Origin: Sphaerotilus uruguayifluvii
Lineage (GTDB): Bacteria > Pseudomonadota > Gammaproteobacteria > Burkholderiales > Burkholderiaceae_C
Assembly: GCF_013294065.1 (NCBI RefSeq)
Contig: NZ_JABSNM010000011.1
Span: forward strand, 86,552-150,551
Direction of reading: 5' to 3'
Length of the DNA: 64,000 bases
Part shown: positions 57,190 through 64,000 of the stretch, piece by piece
Position numbering within the stretch: the first letter of the stretch is position 1
Layout of the letters: every line of letters begins with the position of its first letter
The notes under the pieces: generated by a model
Databases searched by the model: none
What the model saw: the letters and a program-made list of their open reading frames with translations, nothing else
What the model was told of the DNA's origin: nothing
Made by a program: the position numbers and the translations under genes

Positions 57190-57598
57190 GGCCGGCATGG
57201 GCGCTGCCGTGGGTCCGTCGCTGATGTCGCTGCTGTGGCTGGCGCTGGTGCTGCTGTCGATTCCCGCGGCGCTGTGGCTGCTGCGTCGCAGCGGCTGGGC
57301 CGGCGCCGGTGCGGCCGCGGCGAACGCCCCGGCGATGCGCGTGCTGTCGCAGACGCCGCTGGGGCCGCAGCAGCGCCTGCTGCTGGTCGAGGTCGGCGAG
57401 GGCGAGTCGCGCTGCCGGCTGCTGCTGGGCGTGACGGCGCAGCAGGTGACGCTGCTGCACCAGCTGCCGGCCGGCCCGGAGCCGGCCGAGTCGCGGCCGG
57501 CCGGCCCGATGCCGATGGACGCGGCCTTCCGCCGCCTGCTCGATCACTGGCGCCAGGGCGGACGCAGCCCGGTGCGGGAACATGACCATGCGGACTGA
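57182..57598 (+). CDS. fliO: flagellar export protein FliO
   Basis: This predicts 138 residues with one membrane helix (LLWLALVLLSIPAALWLL) and a small cytoplasmic domain (VLSQTPLGPQQRLLLVEVGE). FliO assists assembly of FliP. Translation starts at GTG 57182 inside fliN and runs 17 bp into fliP. Confidence 0.88.
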   Translation: MAEAGMGAAVGPSLMSLLWLALVLLSIPAALWLLRRSGWAGAGAAAANAPAMRVLSQTPLGPQQRLLLVEVGEGESRCRLLLGVTAQQVTLLHQLPAGPEPAESRPAGPMPMDAAFRRLLDHWRQGGRSPVREHDHAD

Positions 57599-58373
57599 AG
57601 CGCGGGCCGGGACGACACGCCGGGCCGGATCGGTGCCGGGCCGGCTGGCGGTGCTGCTGGCGGCGGTGCTGCCGGTGCTGGCCGCCGCAGCGCCGGCGCC
57701 CTCGGGCCTGCCGATCGTCGTCGGCCAGGGCAGCGGCGGCAGCAGCTACTCGGTGCCGGTGCAGACGCTGCTGATCCTCACGACGCTGTCCTTCCTGCCG
57801 GCGATGCTGATGATGATGACGGGCTTCACCCGCATCGTCATCGTGCTGAGCCTGCTGCGCCAGGCGCTGGGCACGCAGTCGTCGCCGCCCAACCAGGTCA
57901 TCGTCGGCCTGTCGATGTTCCTGACGCTGTTCGTCATGGGGCCGACGCTCGACCGCGTCTACGCCGAGGCCTACAAGCCCTACGCCGCCACCGAGATCAC
58001 CTTCGAGGAGGCGGCCGCCCGGGCCGAGGTGCCGGTGCGCCAGTTCATGCTCAAGCAGACGCGCCAGTCCGACATGGCGCTGTTCATGCGGCTGGGCCGC
58101 ATCGACGCCGCGGTGAAGGCCGAGCAGGTGCCGCTGCGGGTGCTGGTGCCGGCCTTCGTCACCAGCGAGCTGAAGTCGGCCTTCCAGATCGGCTTCCTGA
58201 TCTTCATCCCCTTCCTGGTCATCGACATGGTGGTGGCCAGCGTGCTGATGAGCCTGGGCATGATGATGCTGTCGCCGGTGCTGGTGGCGCTGCCCTTCAA
58301 GCTGATGCTCTTCGTGCTGGCCGACGGCTGGAACCTGCTGCTGGGTTCGCTGGCGGCGAGCTTCGCGACCTGA
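57582..58373 (+). CDS. fliP: flagellar export gate protein FliP
   Basis: This 263-residue protein has a cleaved signal and four membrane helices. MMMTGFTRIVIVLSLLRQALGT and IDMVVASVLMSLGMMMLSP are the family signatures. It forms the core of the export gate with FliQ and FliR. Internal ATG 57588 is a possible alternative start. Confidence 0.97.
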   Translation: MTMRTEARAGTTRRAGSVPGRLAVLLAAVLPVLAAAAPAPSGLPIVVGQGSGGSSYSVPVQTLLILTTLSFLPAMLMMMTGFTRIVIVLSLLRQALGTQSSPPNQVIVGLSMFLTLFVMGPTLDRVYAEAYKPYAATEITFEEAAARAEVPVRQFMLKQTRQSDMALFMRLGRIDAAVKAEQVPLRVLVPAFVTSELKSAFQIGFLIFIPFLVIDMVVASVLMSLGMMMLSPVLVALPFKLMLFVLADGWNLLLGSLAASFAT

Positions 58374-58386
58374 ACCGGACGGCCCG

Positions 58387-58656
58387 ATGGATTCCTCCCA
58401 TGTCTTCACGATCGGCCAGGAGGCGCTGGCGGTGCTGCTGACGGTGGCCGCGCCGATGCTGCTGGTCATCCTGGTCGTGGGCCTGGTCGTCAGCGTGCTG
58501 CAGGCGGCCACGCAGCTGCACGAGGCGACGCTGTCCTTCGTGCCGAAGGTCATCGCCGGCGTGCTGGTGCTGCTGGTGGCCGGGCCCTGGATGATCACGA
58601 CGCTGGTCGAGTACCTGCAGCGCATGCTGCAGTCGATCCCGGCGATGGTCGGCTGA
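58387..58656 (+). CDS. fliQ: flagellar export gate protein FliQ
   Basis: This 89-residue protein has two hydrophobic helices and the conserved LVVSVLQAATQLHEATLSFVPK. It winds around FliP in the gate. The length is exactly that of E. coli FliQ. Confidence 0.96.
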   Translation: MDSSHVFTIGQEALAVLLTVAAPMLLVILVVGLVVSVLQAATQLHEATLSFVPKVIAGVLVLLVAGPWMITTLVEYLQRMLQSIPAMVG

Positions 58657-58685
58657 GGCCGGCCGGTGCCGCTTCCCGCCGCGCG

Positions 58686-59450
58686 ATGATCGGCTTCAGC
58701 GAGGCGCAGCTGCTGCAGTGGATCGTGCCGCTGCTGTGGCCGCTGCTGCGGGTGCTGGGCCTGTTCACCGCCGCGCCGGTGCTGTCGATGCGCGCGATTC
58801 CCGTGCGGGTGCGCGTCGGGCTGGCGCTGCTGACGGCGCTGTGCGTGCAGCCGTCGCTGCCGCCGATGCCGGTGGTGCCGCTCGACAGCCCGGTGGCGCT
58901 GGCGATGGTGGTGCAGCAGGTCTTCATCGGCGTGACCATCGGCTTCGCGGCCAAGACCGTCTTCACGGCGATCGAGTTCGCCGGCGAGCTCATCGGCCTG
59001 CAGATGGGCCTGAACTTCGCGAGCTTCTTCGATCCGACGACCAACAACCAGGGCACGGTCAGCGCCCGGCTGTTCAACACGATGGCCGCCTGGCTGTTCG
59101 TCGTCGTCAACGGCCACCTGCTGCTGTCGGAGGTGGTGGTGGCCAGCTTCCAGGCCTTTCCGGTCGGCGACCATCCGCTCGACCTGCTGGAGCGGGTGCA
59201 GCCGCAGGTCTGGGGCGCGGAGCTGTTCCGCTACGGCCTGTGGATCGCGCTGCCGACGGTGGCCATGCTGCTGTTCGTCAACCTGGTGCTGGGCGTGATC
59301 TCGCGGGTCGCGCAGCAGCTGCAGATCTTCTCGATCGGCTTCGCGGTCACGGTGACGGTGGGCCTGTTCGGGCTGACGCTGACGCTGCCGCTGCTGCAGC
59401 GCCCGATGGTGGCGCTGCTCGAGCGCATGCTGGCGCTGTTCCAGCCCTGA
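58686..59450 (+). CDS. fliR: flagellar export gate protein FliR
   Basis: This predicts 254 residues with about six hydrophobic segments, including GVTIGFAAKTVFTAIEFAGELIGLQMG and FASFFDPTTNNQGTV. It completes the FliPQR gate. It is the last flagellar gene; flhA, flhB and the flg genes are not in the window. Confidence 0.95.
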   Translation: MIGFSEAQLLQWIVPLLWPLLRVLGLFTAAPVLSMRAIPVRVRVGLALLTALCVQPSLPPMPVVPLDSPVALAMVVQQVFIGVTIGFAAKTVFTAIEFAGELIGLQMGLNFASFFDPTTNNQGTVSARLFNTMAAWLFVVVNGHLLLSEVVVASFQAFPVGDHPLDLLERVQPQVWGAELFRYGLWIALPTVAMLLFVNLVLGVISRVAQQLQIFSIGFAVTVTVGLFGLTLTLPLLQRPMVALLERMLALFQP

Positions 59451-59529
59451 TCCAGACCTGACCCTGCCGGCATCCCATCCGGACATGCCCGGCTGGTCAC
59501 CGCGCGCCCGCGCGCTAGCCTTGGCGACC

Positions 59530-60081
59530 ATGCCGCGCCGCGTGTCCTTCCCGCTTCCGTCGTCGCTCCTGCCGCTGTTCCTGGCCGGGGCGCTGGCGGG
59601 CTGTGCCCCGGCGCTCGACTGGCGCGACGTGCCGGTGGGCGAGGACCTGCTGATCCAGTTCCCGTGCCGGCCCGAGCGCGTCGAGCGGCGGGTCGATCTC
59701 GGCGGCGAGTCGGTCGCCGCGCGCATGCTGAGCTGCGAGGCCGGCGGCATCGGCTGGTCGGTGACCGTCTTCGACATCGGCGATCCCTACCGGCTGGCCG
59801 ACGCGCTGATGCTGCTGCGGCGCAGCCTGTCGAGCAACCTGCGCGCCGAGGAGGTGGTCGGGCCGATGCCGGCGCTGGCTGCGCTGACGCCGCAGCCGAC
59901 CTCGCGCCGCCTGCGTCTGCAGGGGCGCGGCGCCGAGGGCGCGCCGCTCGAGGCCGAGGCGCTGTTCGCCGCGCGCGGCCTGCAGGCGCTGCAGGTGGTG
60001 GCGATCCGCCGTGACGGGCCGGCGTCGCGCTGGCGCGACTGGGCCGGCGAGTTCATCGGCTCGCTGCATGCGCGGCCCTGA
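59530..60081 (+). CDS. putative lipoprotein of unknown function
   Basis: This predicts 183 residues with lipobox LAGC after a hydrophobic stretch (LLPLFLAGALAGCAP). The mature part has two Cys residues, in FPCRPERVER and MLSCEAGG. I recognise no domain. The start at 59530 has only a weak ribosome-binding site; a longer frame begins at 59485 but would bury the signal sequence. It lies 79 bp after fliR and may not belong to the flagellar operon. Confidence 0.6.
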   Translation: MPRRVSFPLPSSLLPLFLAGALAGCAPALDWRDVPVGEDLLIQFPCRPERVERRVDLGGESVAARMLSCEAGGIGWSVTVFDIGDPYRLADALMLLRRSLSSNLRAEEVVGPMPALAALTPQPTSRRLRLQGRGAEGAPLEAEALFAARGLQALQVVAIRRDGPASRWRDWAGEFIGSLHARP

Positions 60082-60173
60082 GCGGGGTGGCCTGCGCGTC
60101 GACAGCCCATGGCATGATGCGGCACCCTTGCGCTGCAGCAAGGCAATCCGGCACCGTCGTCGTCTTTTCATCC

Positions 60174-60632
60174 ATGGCCTGTCTGCTGATCATCGCCCAT
60201 GCCCCGCTGGCGTCCGCGCTGAAGGCGCTCGCGGCACACACCTTTCCCGACGAGGCGCGGCAGCTGCGCATCCTCGACGTGCTGCCCGACATGTCGCTCG
60301 AGCTGCTCGAGGGCGAGGCGCGCCGGCTGCTGCCCGGCGAGCATGACGACGATCCCGAGGCCCTGGTGCTGACGGACGTGTTCGGCGCGACGCCGTCGAA
60401 CATCGCCCAGCGGCTGGTCGACGGCTCGCGCGTGCGGGCGCTGGCGGGCGTGAACGTGCCGATGCTGTGGCGGACGCTCAACTACGCCGGCCGGGCGCGG
60501 CTCGACGAGCTGTTCGCGCGCGCGGTGCAGGGCGGGGCGCAGGGCGTGCTTCCGATCGCGTCGACCCGGCCGCAGAACCAGGCCTTCTCACCCAACGTCC
60601 ATGATCAAGACCACCATCACCATCAGCAATAG
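60174..60632 (+). CDS. PTS system mannose-type EIIA component
   Basis: This predicts 152 residues of the ManX-like IIA fold. LLIIAHAPLASAL contains the phosphorylated His9, and LTDVFGATPSNIA is conserved. No sugar permease (EIIB, EIIC) is nearby, so it probably works as a regulator. The last 32 bp overlap ptsH, which codes for the His-rich tail HDQDHHHHQQ. Confidence 0.88.
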   Translation: MACLLIIAHAPLASALKALAAHTFPDEARQLRILDVLPDMSLELLEGEARRLLPGEHDDDPEALVLTDVFGATPSNIAQRLVDGSRVRALAGVNVPMLWRTLNYAGRARLDELFARAVQGGAQGVLPIASTRPQNQAFSPNVHDQDHHHHQQ

Positions 60633-60870
60633 GCTCGGCCTGCACGCGCGGGCCTCGGCCAAGCTGACCAAGCTGGCCGGCAGCTTTCCCTGCGATGTCT
60701 TCATCAGCCGCAACGGCCGGCGCGTCAACGCCAAGAGCATCATGGGCGTGATGATGCTCGCCGCCGGCCTCGGCAGCGAGATCGAGATCGAGACCAGCGG
60801 CGGCCGCGAGCAGGAGGCGATGGACGCGCTGCGTGCGCTGATCGACGACAAGTTCGGCGAGGGCGGCTGA
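60601..60870 (+). CDS. ptsH: phosphocarrier protein HPr
   Basis: This 89-residue protein carries phosphate on His15 (GLHARAS) and has Ser46 (NAKSIMGVM) at the regulatory position used by HPr kinase. It takes phosphate from enzyme I. The start lies inside the end of the EIIA gene. Confidence 0.95.
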   Translation: MIKTTITISNRLGLHARASAKLTKLAGSFPCDVFISRNGRRVNAKSIMGVMMLAAGLGSEIEIETSGGREQEAMDALRALIDDKFGEGG

Positions 60871-60916
60871 GCCGTCCTCGGCACCGCTGCCGCCGTCGTT
60901 CGCGCCGGGCCCGGGC

Positions 60917-61774
60917 TCAGTGCCCGAGGAAATGGCGCCGGTACTTTTCCGGCAGATCGCGCAGCTGCAGCAGCATCGGCAGGTCGGCGGTATGGAAGTC
61001 CGGATCCCAGGCCGGTGCGCCCAGCACCTTCGCGCCGCAGCGCAGATAGCCCTTGATCAGCGGCGGCGCCTCGACCGGCAGGTCGCGGCGCAGCTCGTCG
61101 ACCGGCAGCGCCAGGCGCGGGCGCACCTGATGCTCGATCGGCGCCAGATGCGTGCGCGAGAGCCGATCCCACAGCGACGCGGCCGCATGGCCGCCATCGC
61201 GCATCGACATGCTGGCGCAGCCGATCACCGAATCCAGCCCGTTGCGCACCAGGAAGGCGCCCAGCGCCCCCCACAGCGCCAGGATCACGCCGCCCTGGCG
61301 GTGATCCTCGTGCACGCAGGAGCGGCCCAGCTCGGCCATGCGGTCGCGCAGCGGGCGCAGCCGCACCAGGTCGAACTCGGTCTCGCTGTAGAAGCCGCCG
61401 ACGCGGCGAGCGGCCTGCGGCGTCAGCACCCGGTAGGTGCCGATGACCTCGCCCGCCTGCGGCGAGCGCTCGTCCAGGCAGCGCACGATCAGGTGCTCGC
61501 AGTACGGGTCGAACAGGTCGGCATCATGGCCCGCCGGCGTGCCGCTCACCGGCGAGAGCCGGGCGCCCATCTCGGCGGCGAAGACCTGGTGGCGCAGGCG
61601 CTGCGCCTCGCGGACCTCGTCGAGATGACGGGCCCAGCCGATGCCGAGCCGGTCGGGCGCGGGCAGGCCGGTGGAGGCCGGTGCCGTCGTGGCCGGCTGC
61701 GGCGGCAGGATGACCCGGCGGCGTCCGGCTGGCAGATCGGCCAGCGGCAGCGTGGGCAGCGGAAGTTCCCTCAT
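60917..61774 (-). CDS. olsB: ornithine-acyl-ACP N-acyltransferase (OlsB-like)
   Basis: This 285-residue protein is a GNAT-like acyltransferase. RHQVFAAEMGA, FDPYCEHLIV, GTYRVLTP, GFYSETEFDL, ELGRSCVHEDHR and PPLIKGYLRCGA match the OlsB family, which makes lyso-ornithine lipid, the first step to a phosphorus-free membrane lipid. No olsA is present in the window. It is oriented against the PTS genes on either side. GAGGAG lies 7 bp before the ATG. Confidence 0.8.
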   Translation of the reverse strand: MRELPLPTLPLADLPAGRRRVILPPQPATTAPASTGLPAPDRLGIGWARHLDEVREAQRLRHQVFAAEMGARLSPVSGTPAGHDADLFDPYCEHLIVRCLDERSPQAGEVIGTYRVLTPQAARRVGGFYSETEFDLVRLRPLRDRMAELGRSCVHEDHRQGGVILALWGALGAFLVRNGLDSVIGCASMSMRDGGHAAASLWDRLSRTHLAPIEHQVRPRLALPVDELRRDLPVEAPPLIKGYLRCGAKVLGAPAWDPDFHTADLPMLLQLRDLPEKYRRHFLGH

Positions 61775-61950
61775 CGATCGCTCCTCGTGACGGGGCGATG
61801 CTCGGTCCGCGCGGTGACCGGCCCGTGTCCGGGCGATGACGCGGGCATGACGGCCGGTCGGCGCGGACGCATTCCCGCTTCTCCGCGCTTCGCCGCCGAT
61901 TCGGGCCGATCCCGGTGCTGCGCCGGCGAGGGCGCTGATAGCATCGATGC

Positions 61951-63732
61951 ATGAGCGTTCAGGTATTCGGATTGCCGGTCTCCCGGGGAGTCGCCATCGG
62001 TCGCGCCGTGCTGGTGGCGTCCAGCCGCGTCGACGTGGCGCACTACTTCATCGAGCCGGAGCAGACCGGTGCGGAGCTGCGGCGGCTGAAGAAGGCGCGT
62101 GACCAGGTCTGCCGGGAGTTCGAGGCGCTCAAGCTCGATGTCCAGGGCGATGCGCCGGCCGAGCTGGTCGCGCTGCTCGACGTGCACCTGATGCTGCTCA
62201 ACGACGACCTGCTCGCCGGCGCGACCTGCCAGTGGATCGAGGAGCGCCAGTACAACGCCGAGTGGGCGGTGGCCGCGCAGCTCGAGACGCTGTCGCGCCA
62301 GTTCGACGAGATGGAGGACGAGTACCTGCGCGAGCGCAAGGCCGATCTCGAGCAGGTCGCGGAGCGGCTGATCGAGACGCTGGCGCGTGGCGGGCAGAGC
62401 GTGGGCGTGCGCGCCAGCCTGGGCGCGGCCGCGGATGACGTGCCGCTGGTGCTGGTGGCCAACGACATCTCGCCGGCCGACATGATGCAGTTCAAGGGCG
62501 GCGTGTTCCGCGGCTTCGTCACCGATGTCGGCGGCCGGACCTCGCACACCGCCATCGTCGCGCGCAGTCTCGACATCCCGGCCGTGGTCGGCGCGCGCGA
62601 CGCCAGTCGCATCATCCGCCAGGACGACTGGATCATCATCGACGGCGACGCCGGGCTGGTCATCGTCGATCCGTCGCCGATGATCCTCGAGGAATACCGC
62701 TTCCGCCAGCGCCAGGGCCAGCTCGAGCGCGACCGGCTCGCGCGGCTGCGCCACCGTCCGGCGGTCTCGCTCGACGGCCAGCGCATCGAGCTGCTGGCCA
62801 ACATCGAGCTGCCGACGGATGCGCCGGCCGCGCTCGAGGCCGGTGCCGAGGGTGTCGGCCTGTTCCGCAGCGAGTTCCTGTTCATGAACCGGGGCGGCCG
62901 CCTGCCTGACGAGGACGAGCAGCACGCGGCCTATGCGGCCGCGGTCACCACGATGCGCGGCCTGCCGGTCACGATCCGCACCATCGACATCGGCGCGGAC
63001 AAGCCGCTGGACCGGATGACGCTCAGCGAGCTGCGCCACGAGCACTCGCTCAACCCGGCCATGGGACTGCGGGCGATCCGCTGGAGCCTGGCCGATCCGG
63101 GCATGTTCACCGTCCAGCTGCGGGCGATCCTGCGCGCGGCGGCACTCGGGCCGGTGCGCCTGCTCGTGCCGATGATCTCCCACCCGGGCGAGATCCGCGC
63201 CACCTTCGAGGCGATCGAGCGCGCGCGCGCGCAGCTGCGCCGCGAGCAGCTGCCCTGCGGCGACGTGAAGATCGGCGCGATGATCGAGGTGCCGGCCGCG
63301 GCGCTGATGCTGCCGCTCTTCCTGCGCCATTTCGACTTCGTCTCGCTCGGCACCAACGACCTCATCCAGTACACGCTGGCGATCGACCGGGCCGACGAGA
63401 GCGTGGCGCATCTCTACGATCCCTGGCATCCGGCGGTGCTGGGGCTGGTCTCGACGACGATCCGGGCCGCGCGTGCTGCCGGGCGCGAGGTCTGTGTCTG
63501 CGGCGAGATGGCCGGAGACATGGAGTTCACCGAACTGCTGCTGGCCCTGGGGCTGCGCAGTTTCAGCATGCATCCGAGCCAGCTGCCCGGCATCAAGCAG
63601 CGCATCCTGCGCACCGAGATCCCTGCGCTCGAGGCGCTGGCCGATCAGGTGCTGACGAGCGACGATCCTCGTGCGGCCTGGCTGGCCGGTCGGGCTCGGA
63701 CCGTGCAGCCGGCTCCGGTTCCGGTCGCCTGA
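61951..63732 (+). CDS. ptsI: phosphoenolpyruvate-protein phosphotransferase (enzyme I)
   Basis: This 593-residue enzyme passes phosphate from PEP to HPr. It shows an N-terminal swivelling domain with GGRTSHTAIVARS holding the active histidine, and a C-terminal PEP-binding barrel with GVGLFRSEFLFM, SLGTNDLIQYTLAIDR and VCVCGEMAGD. The ATG has no ribosome-binding site; TAGCAT lies 6 bp before it, so the message may be leaderless. It is followed by rRNA promoters. Confidence 0.95.
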   Translation: MSVQVFGLPVSRGVAIGRAVLVASSRVDVAHYFIEPEQTGAELRRLKKARDQVCREFEALKLDVQGDAPAELVALLDVHLMLLNDDLLAGATCQWIEERQYNAEWAVAAQLETLSRQFDEMEDEYLRERKADLEQVAERLIETLARGGQSVGVRASLGAAADDVPLVLVANDISPADMMQFKGGVFRGFVTDVGGRTSHTAIVARSLDIPAVVGARDASRIIRQDDWIIIDGDAGLVIVDPSPMILEEYRFRQRQGQLERDRLARLRHRPAVSLDGQRIELLANIELPTDAPAALEAGAEGVGLFRSEFLFMNRGGRLPDEDEQHAAYAAAVTTMRGLPVTIRTIDIGADKPLDRMTLSELRHEHSLNPAMGLRAIRWSLADPGMFTVQLRAILRAAALGPVRLLVPMISHPGEIRATFEAIERARAQLRREQLPCGDVKIGAMIEVPAAALMLPLFLRHFDFVSLGTNDLIQYTLAIDRADESVAHLYDPWHPAVLGLVSTTIRAARAAGREVCVCGEMAGDMEFTELLLALGLRSFSMHPSQLPGIKQRILRTEIPALEALADQVLTSDDPRAAWLAGRARTVQPAPVPVA

Positions 63733-63754
63733 GAAACTTCGAAGCAGAAAGGGC

Positions 63755-63783
63755 TTGCGGTTTTCGCGCAGGCCGGCTACATT
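63755..63783 (+). promoter_or_regulatory. first rRNA-type promoter
   Basis: TTGCGG (63755-63760) and TACATT (63778-63783) are 17 bp apart, just after ptsI, in sequence that becomes A/T-rich. Confidence 0.5.
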
Positions 63784-63790
63784 CACGTCC

Positions 63791-63841
63791 CTCGCACCAA
63801 GCGAGTTCTCTTCGCTAAGTGGCAGCAAAAAAAGATTGCTG
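63791..63841. repeat. two short inverted repeats between the tandem promoters
   Basis: CTCGC-ACCAA-GCGAG (63791-63805) and CAGCAA-N7-TTGCTG (63823-63841) lie between the two promoters. The second sits right above the -35 of the second promoter and could be a protein site. Confidence 0.4.
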
Positions 63842-63847
63842 AAGCGC

Positions 63848-63876
63848 TTGACGAAAAGAAAAAGAGTCGATAAAGT
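63848..63876 (+). promoter_or_regulatory. second, strong rRNA-type promoter
   Basis: TTGACG (63848-63853) and TAAAGT (63871-63876) are exactly 17 bp apart, with an A-rich stretch between and upstream that resembles UP elements. Confidence 0.7.
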
Positions 63877-63902
63877 CTCGAGTCTTCGCTGACAGCAGCG
63901 AT

Positions 63903-64000
63903 CGATCTTTAAAAATCAACAGCCGATAAGCGTGGGCGTGAGAGGCGAAGTGTCTCGGATCTTTGGGTCCGGGTCCTTGGGACCTTAAACGCTCATGGAT
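63903..64000 (+). promoter_or_regulatory. boxA-like antitermination site and leader of an rRNA operon (partial)
   Basis: GATCTTTAAAAATC matches the boxA antitermination motif of rRNA leaders, and the following GCCGATAAGCGTGGGCG-type sequence is the leader seen before 16S genes in related bacteria. The 16S gene itself would begin after the window. Confidence 0.7.

Noticed and set aside
57078..59777. An 899-codon minus-strand frame opposite fliN-fliR
   Set aside because: Antisense of well-conserved flagellar genes, rich in His/Gln/Arg; no domain.
61771..63828. A 685-codon minus-strand frame opposite ptsI
   Set aside because: Antisense of a certain gene with no independent support.

Overview
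The window is about 70% G+C with very strong third-position G/C bias. Its gene content points to a motile betaproteobacterium, order Burkholderiales. Supporting signs are an mlaFEDACB phospholipid-transport operon, hexR beside zwf, an FlhDC master regulator combined with CheZ, a man-type EIIA/HPr/EI regulatory PTS and an OlsB-type acyltransferase. A Leptothrix/Sphaerotilus/Rubrivivax-like genus is only a guess. All names are assigned by reading motifs; no database search was possible.

Layout. 1-4227 (+): a DUF4331 protein (cut by the window edge), a small lipoprotein, a repeat-rich periplasmic protein and a HupE/UreJ-type membrane protein, probably one module of unknown role. 4253-6028: cysK (-) and a REP-associated tyrosine transposase gene. 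6144-12525 (+): gltB-gltD, preceded by a good sigma-70 promoter. 12586-13350 (-): a methyltransferase. 13441-17364 (+): mlaF-E-D-A-C-B. 17381-22689: hexR and zwf (-) facing tal and pgi (+) across a control region with a candidate HexR operator. 22711-26229 (-): a GlxA-type regulator, a DJ-1 protein and an isochorismatase that overlap like a coupled operon, then an M20 amidohydrolase. 26230-26794: a lower-GC patch with an orphan small gene and two adjacent hairpins. 26795-30003 (+): a molybdopterin oxidoreductase and an HExxH lipoprotein aminopeptidase.

30345-59450 is a flagellar region. On the minus strand lie motA-motB-cheY-cheZ, two sugar/methyl-transfer genes, a glycosyltransferase-methyltransferase fusion, flhD-flhC and a DUF3431-like repeat protein. 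On the plus strand lie fliC, fliD, an OGT/SPINDLY-like glycosyltransferase, fliS, fliT and a ycgR-like PilZ brake. Then fliE (-) stands opposite fliF-G-H-I-J-K and fliL-M-N-O-P-Q-R (+). Five sites share a FliA (sigma-28)-like pattern, TCAAGTC then GmCGAwAA. They lie before motA, fliC, fliS, the fusion gene, and a gene-free stretch that ends in an intrinsic terminator. That last site may produce a small RNA of about 120 nt.

59530-63732: an orphan lipoprotein, a PTS EIIA, HPr and enzyme I, with olsB inserted on the opposite strand between HPr and EI. 63733-64000: tandem promoters and a boxA-like leader that look like the start of an rRNA operon lying beyond the window.

The strongest candidates for new biology are the flagellin glycosylation/methylation gene set interleaved with the flagellar regulators, the putative FliA-dependent small RNA at 35914-36032, and three 14-bp repeats phased exactly 22 bp apart upstream of flhD.
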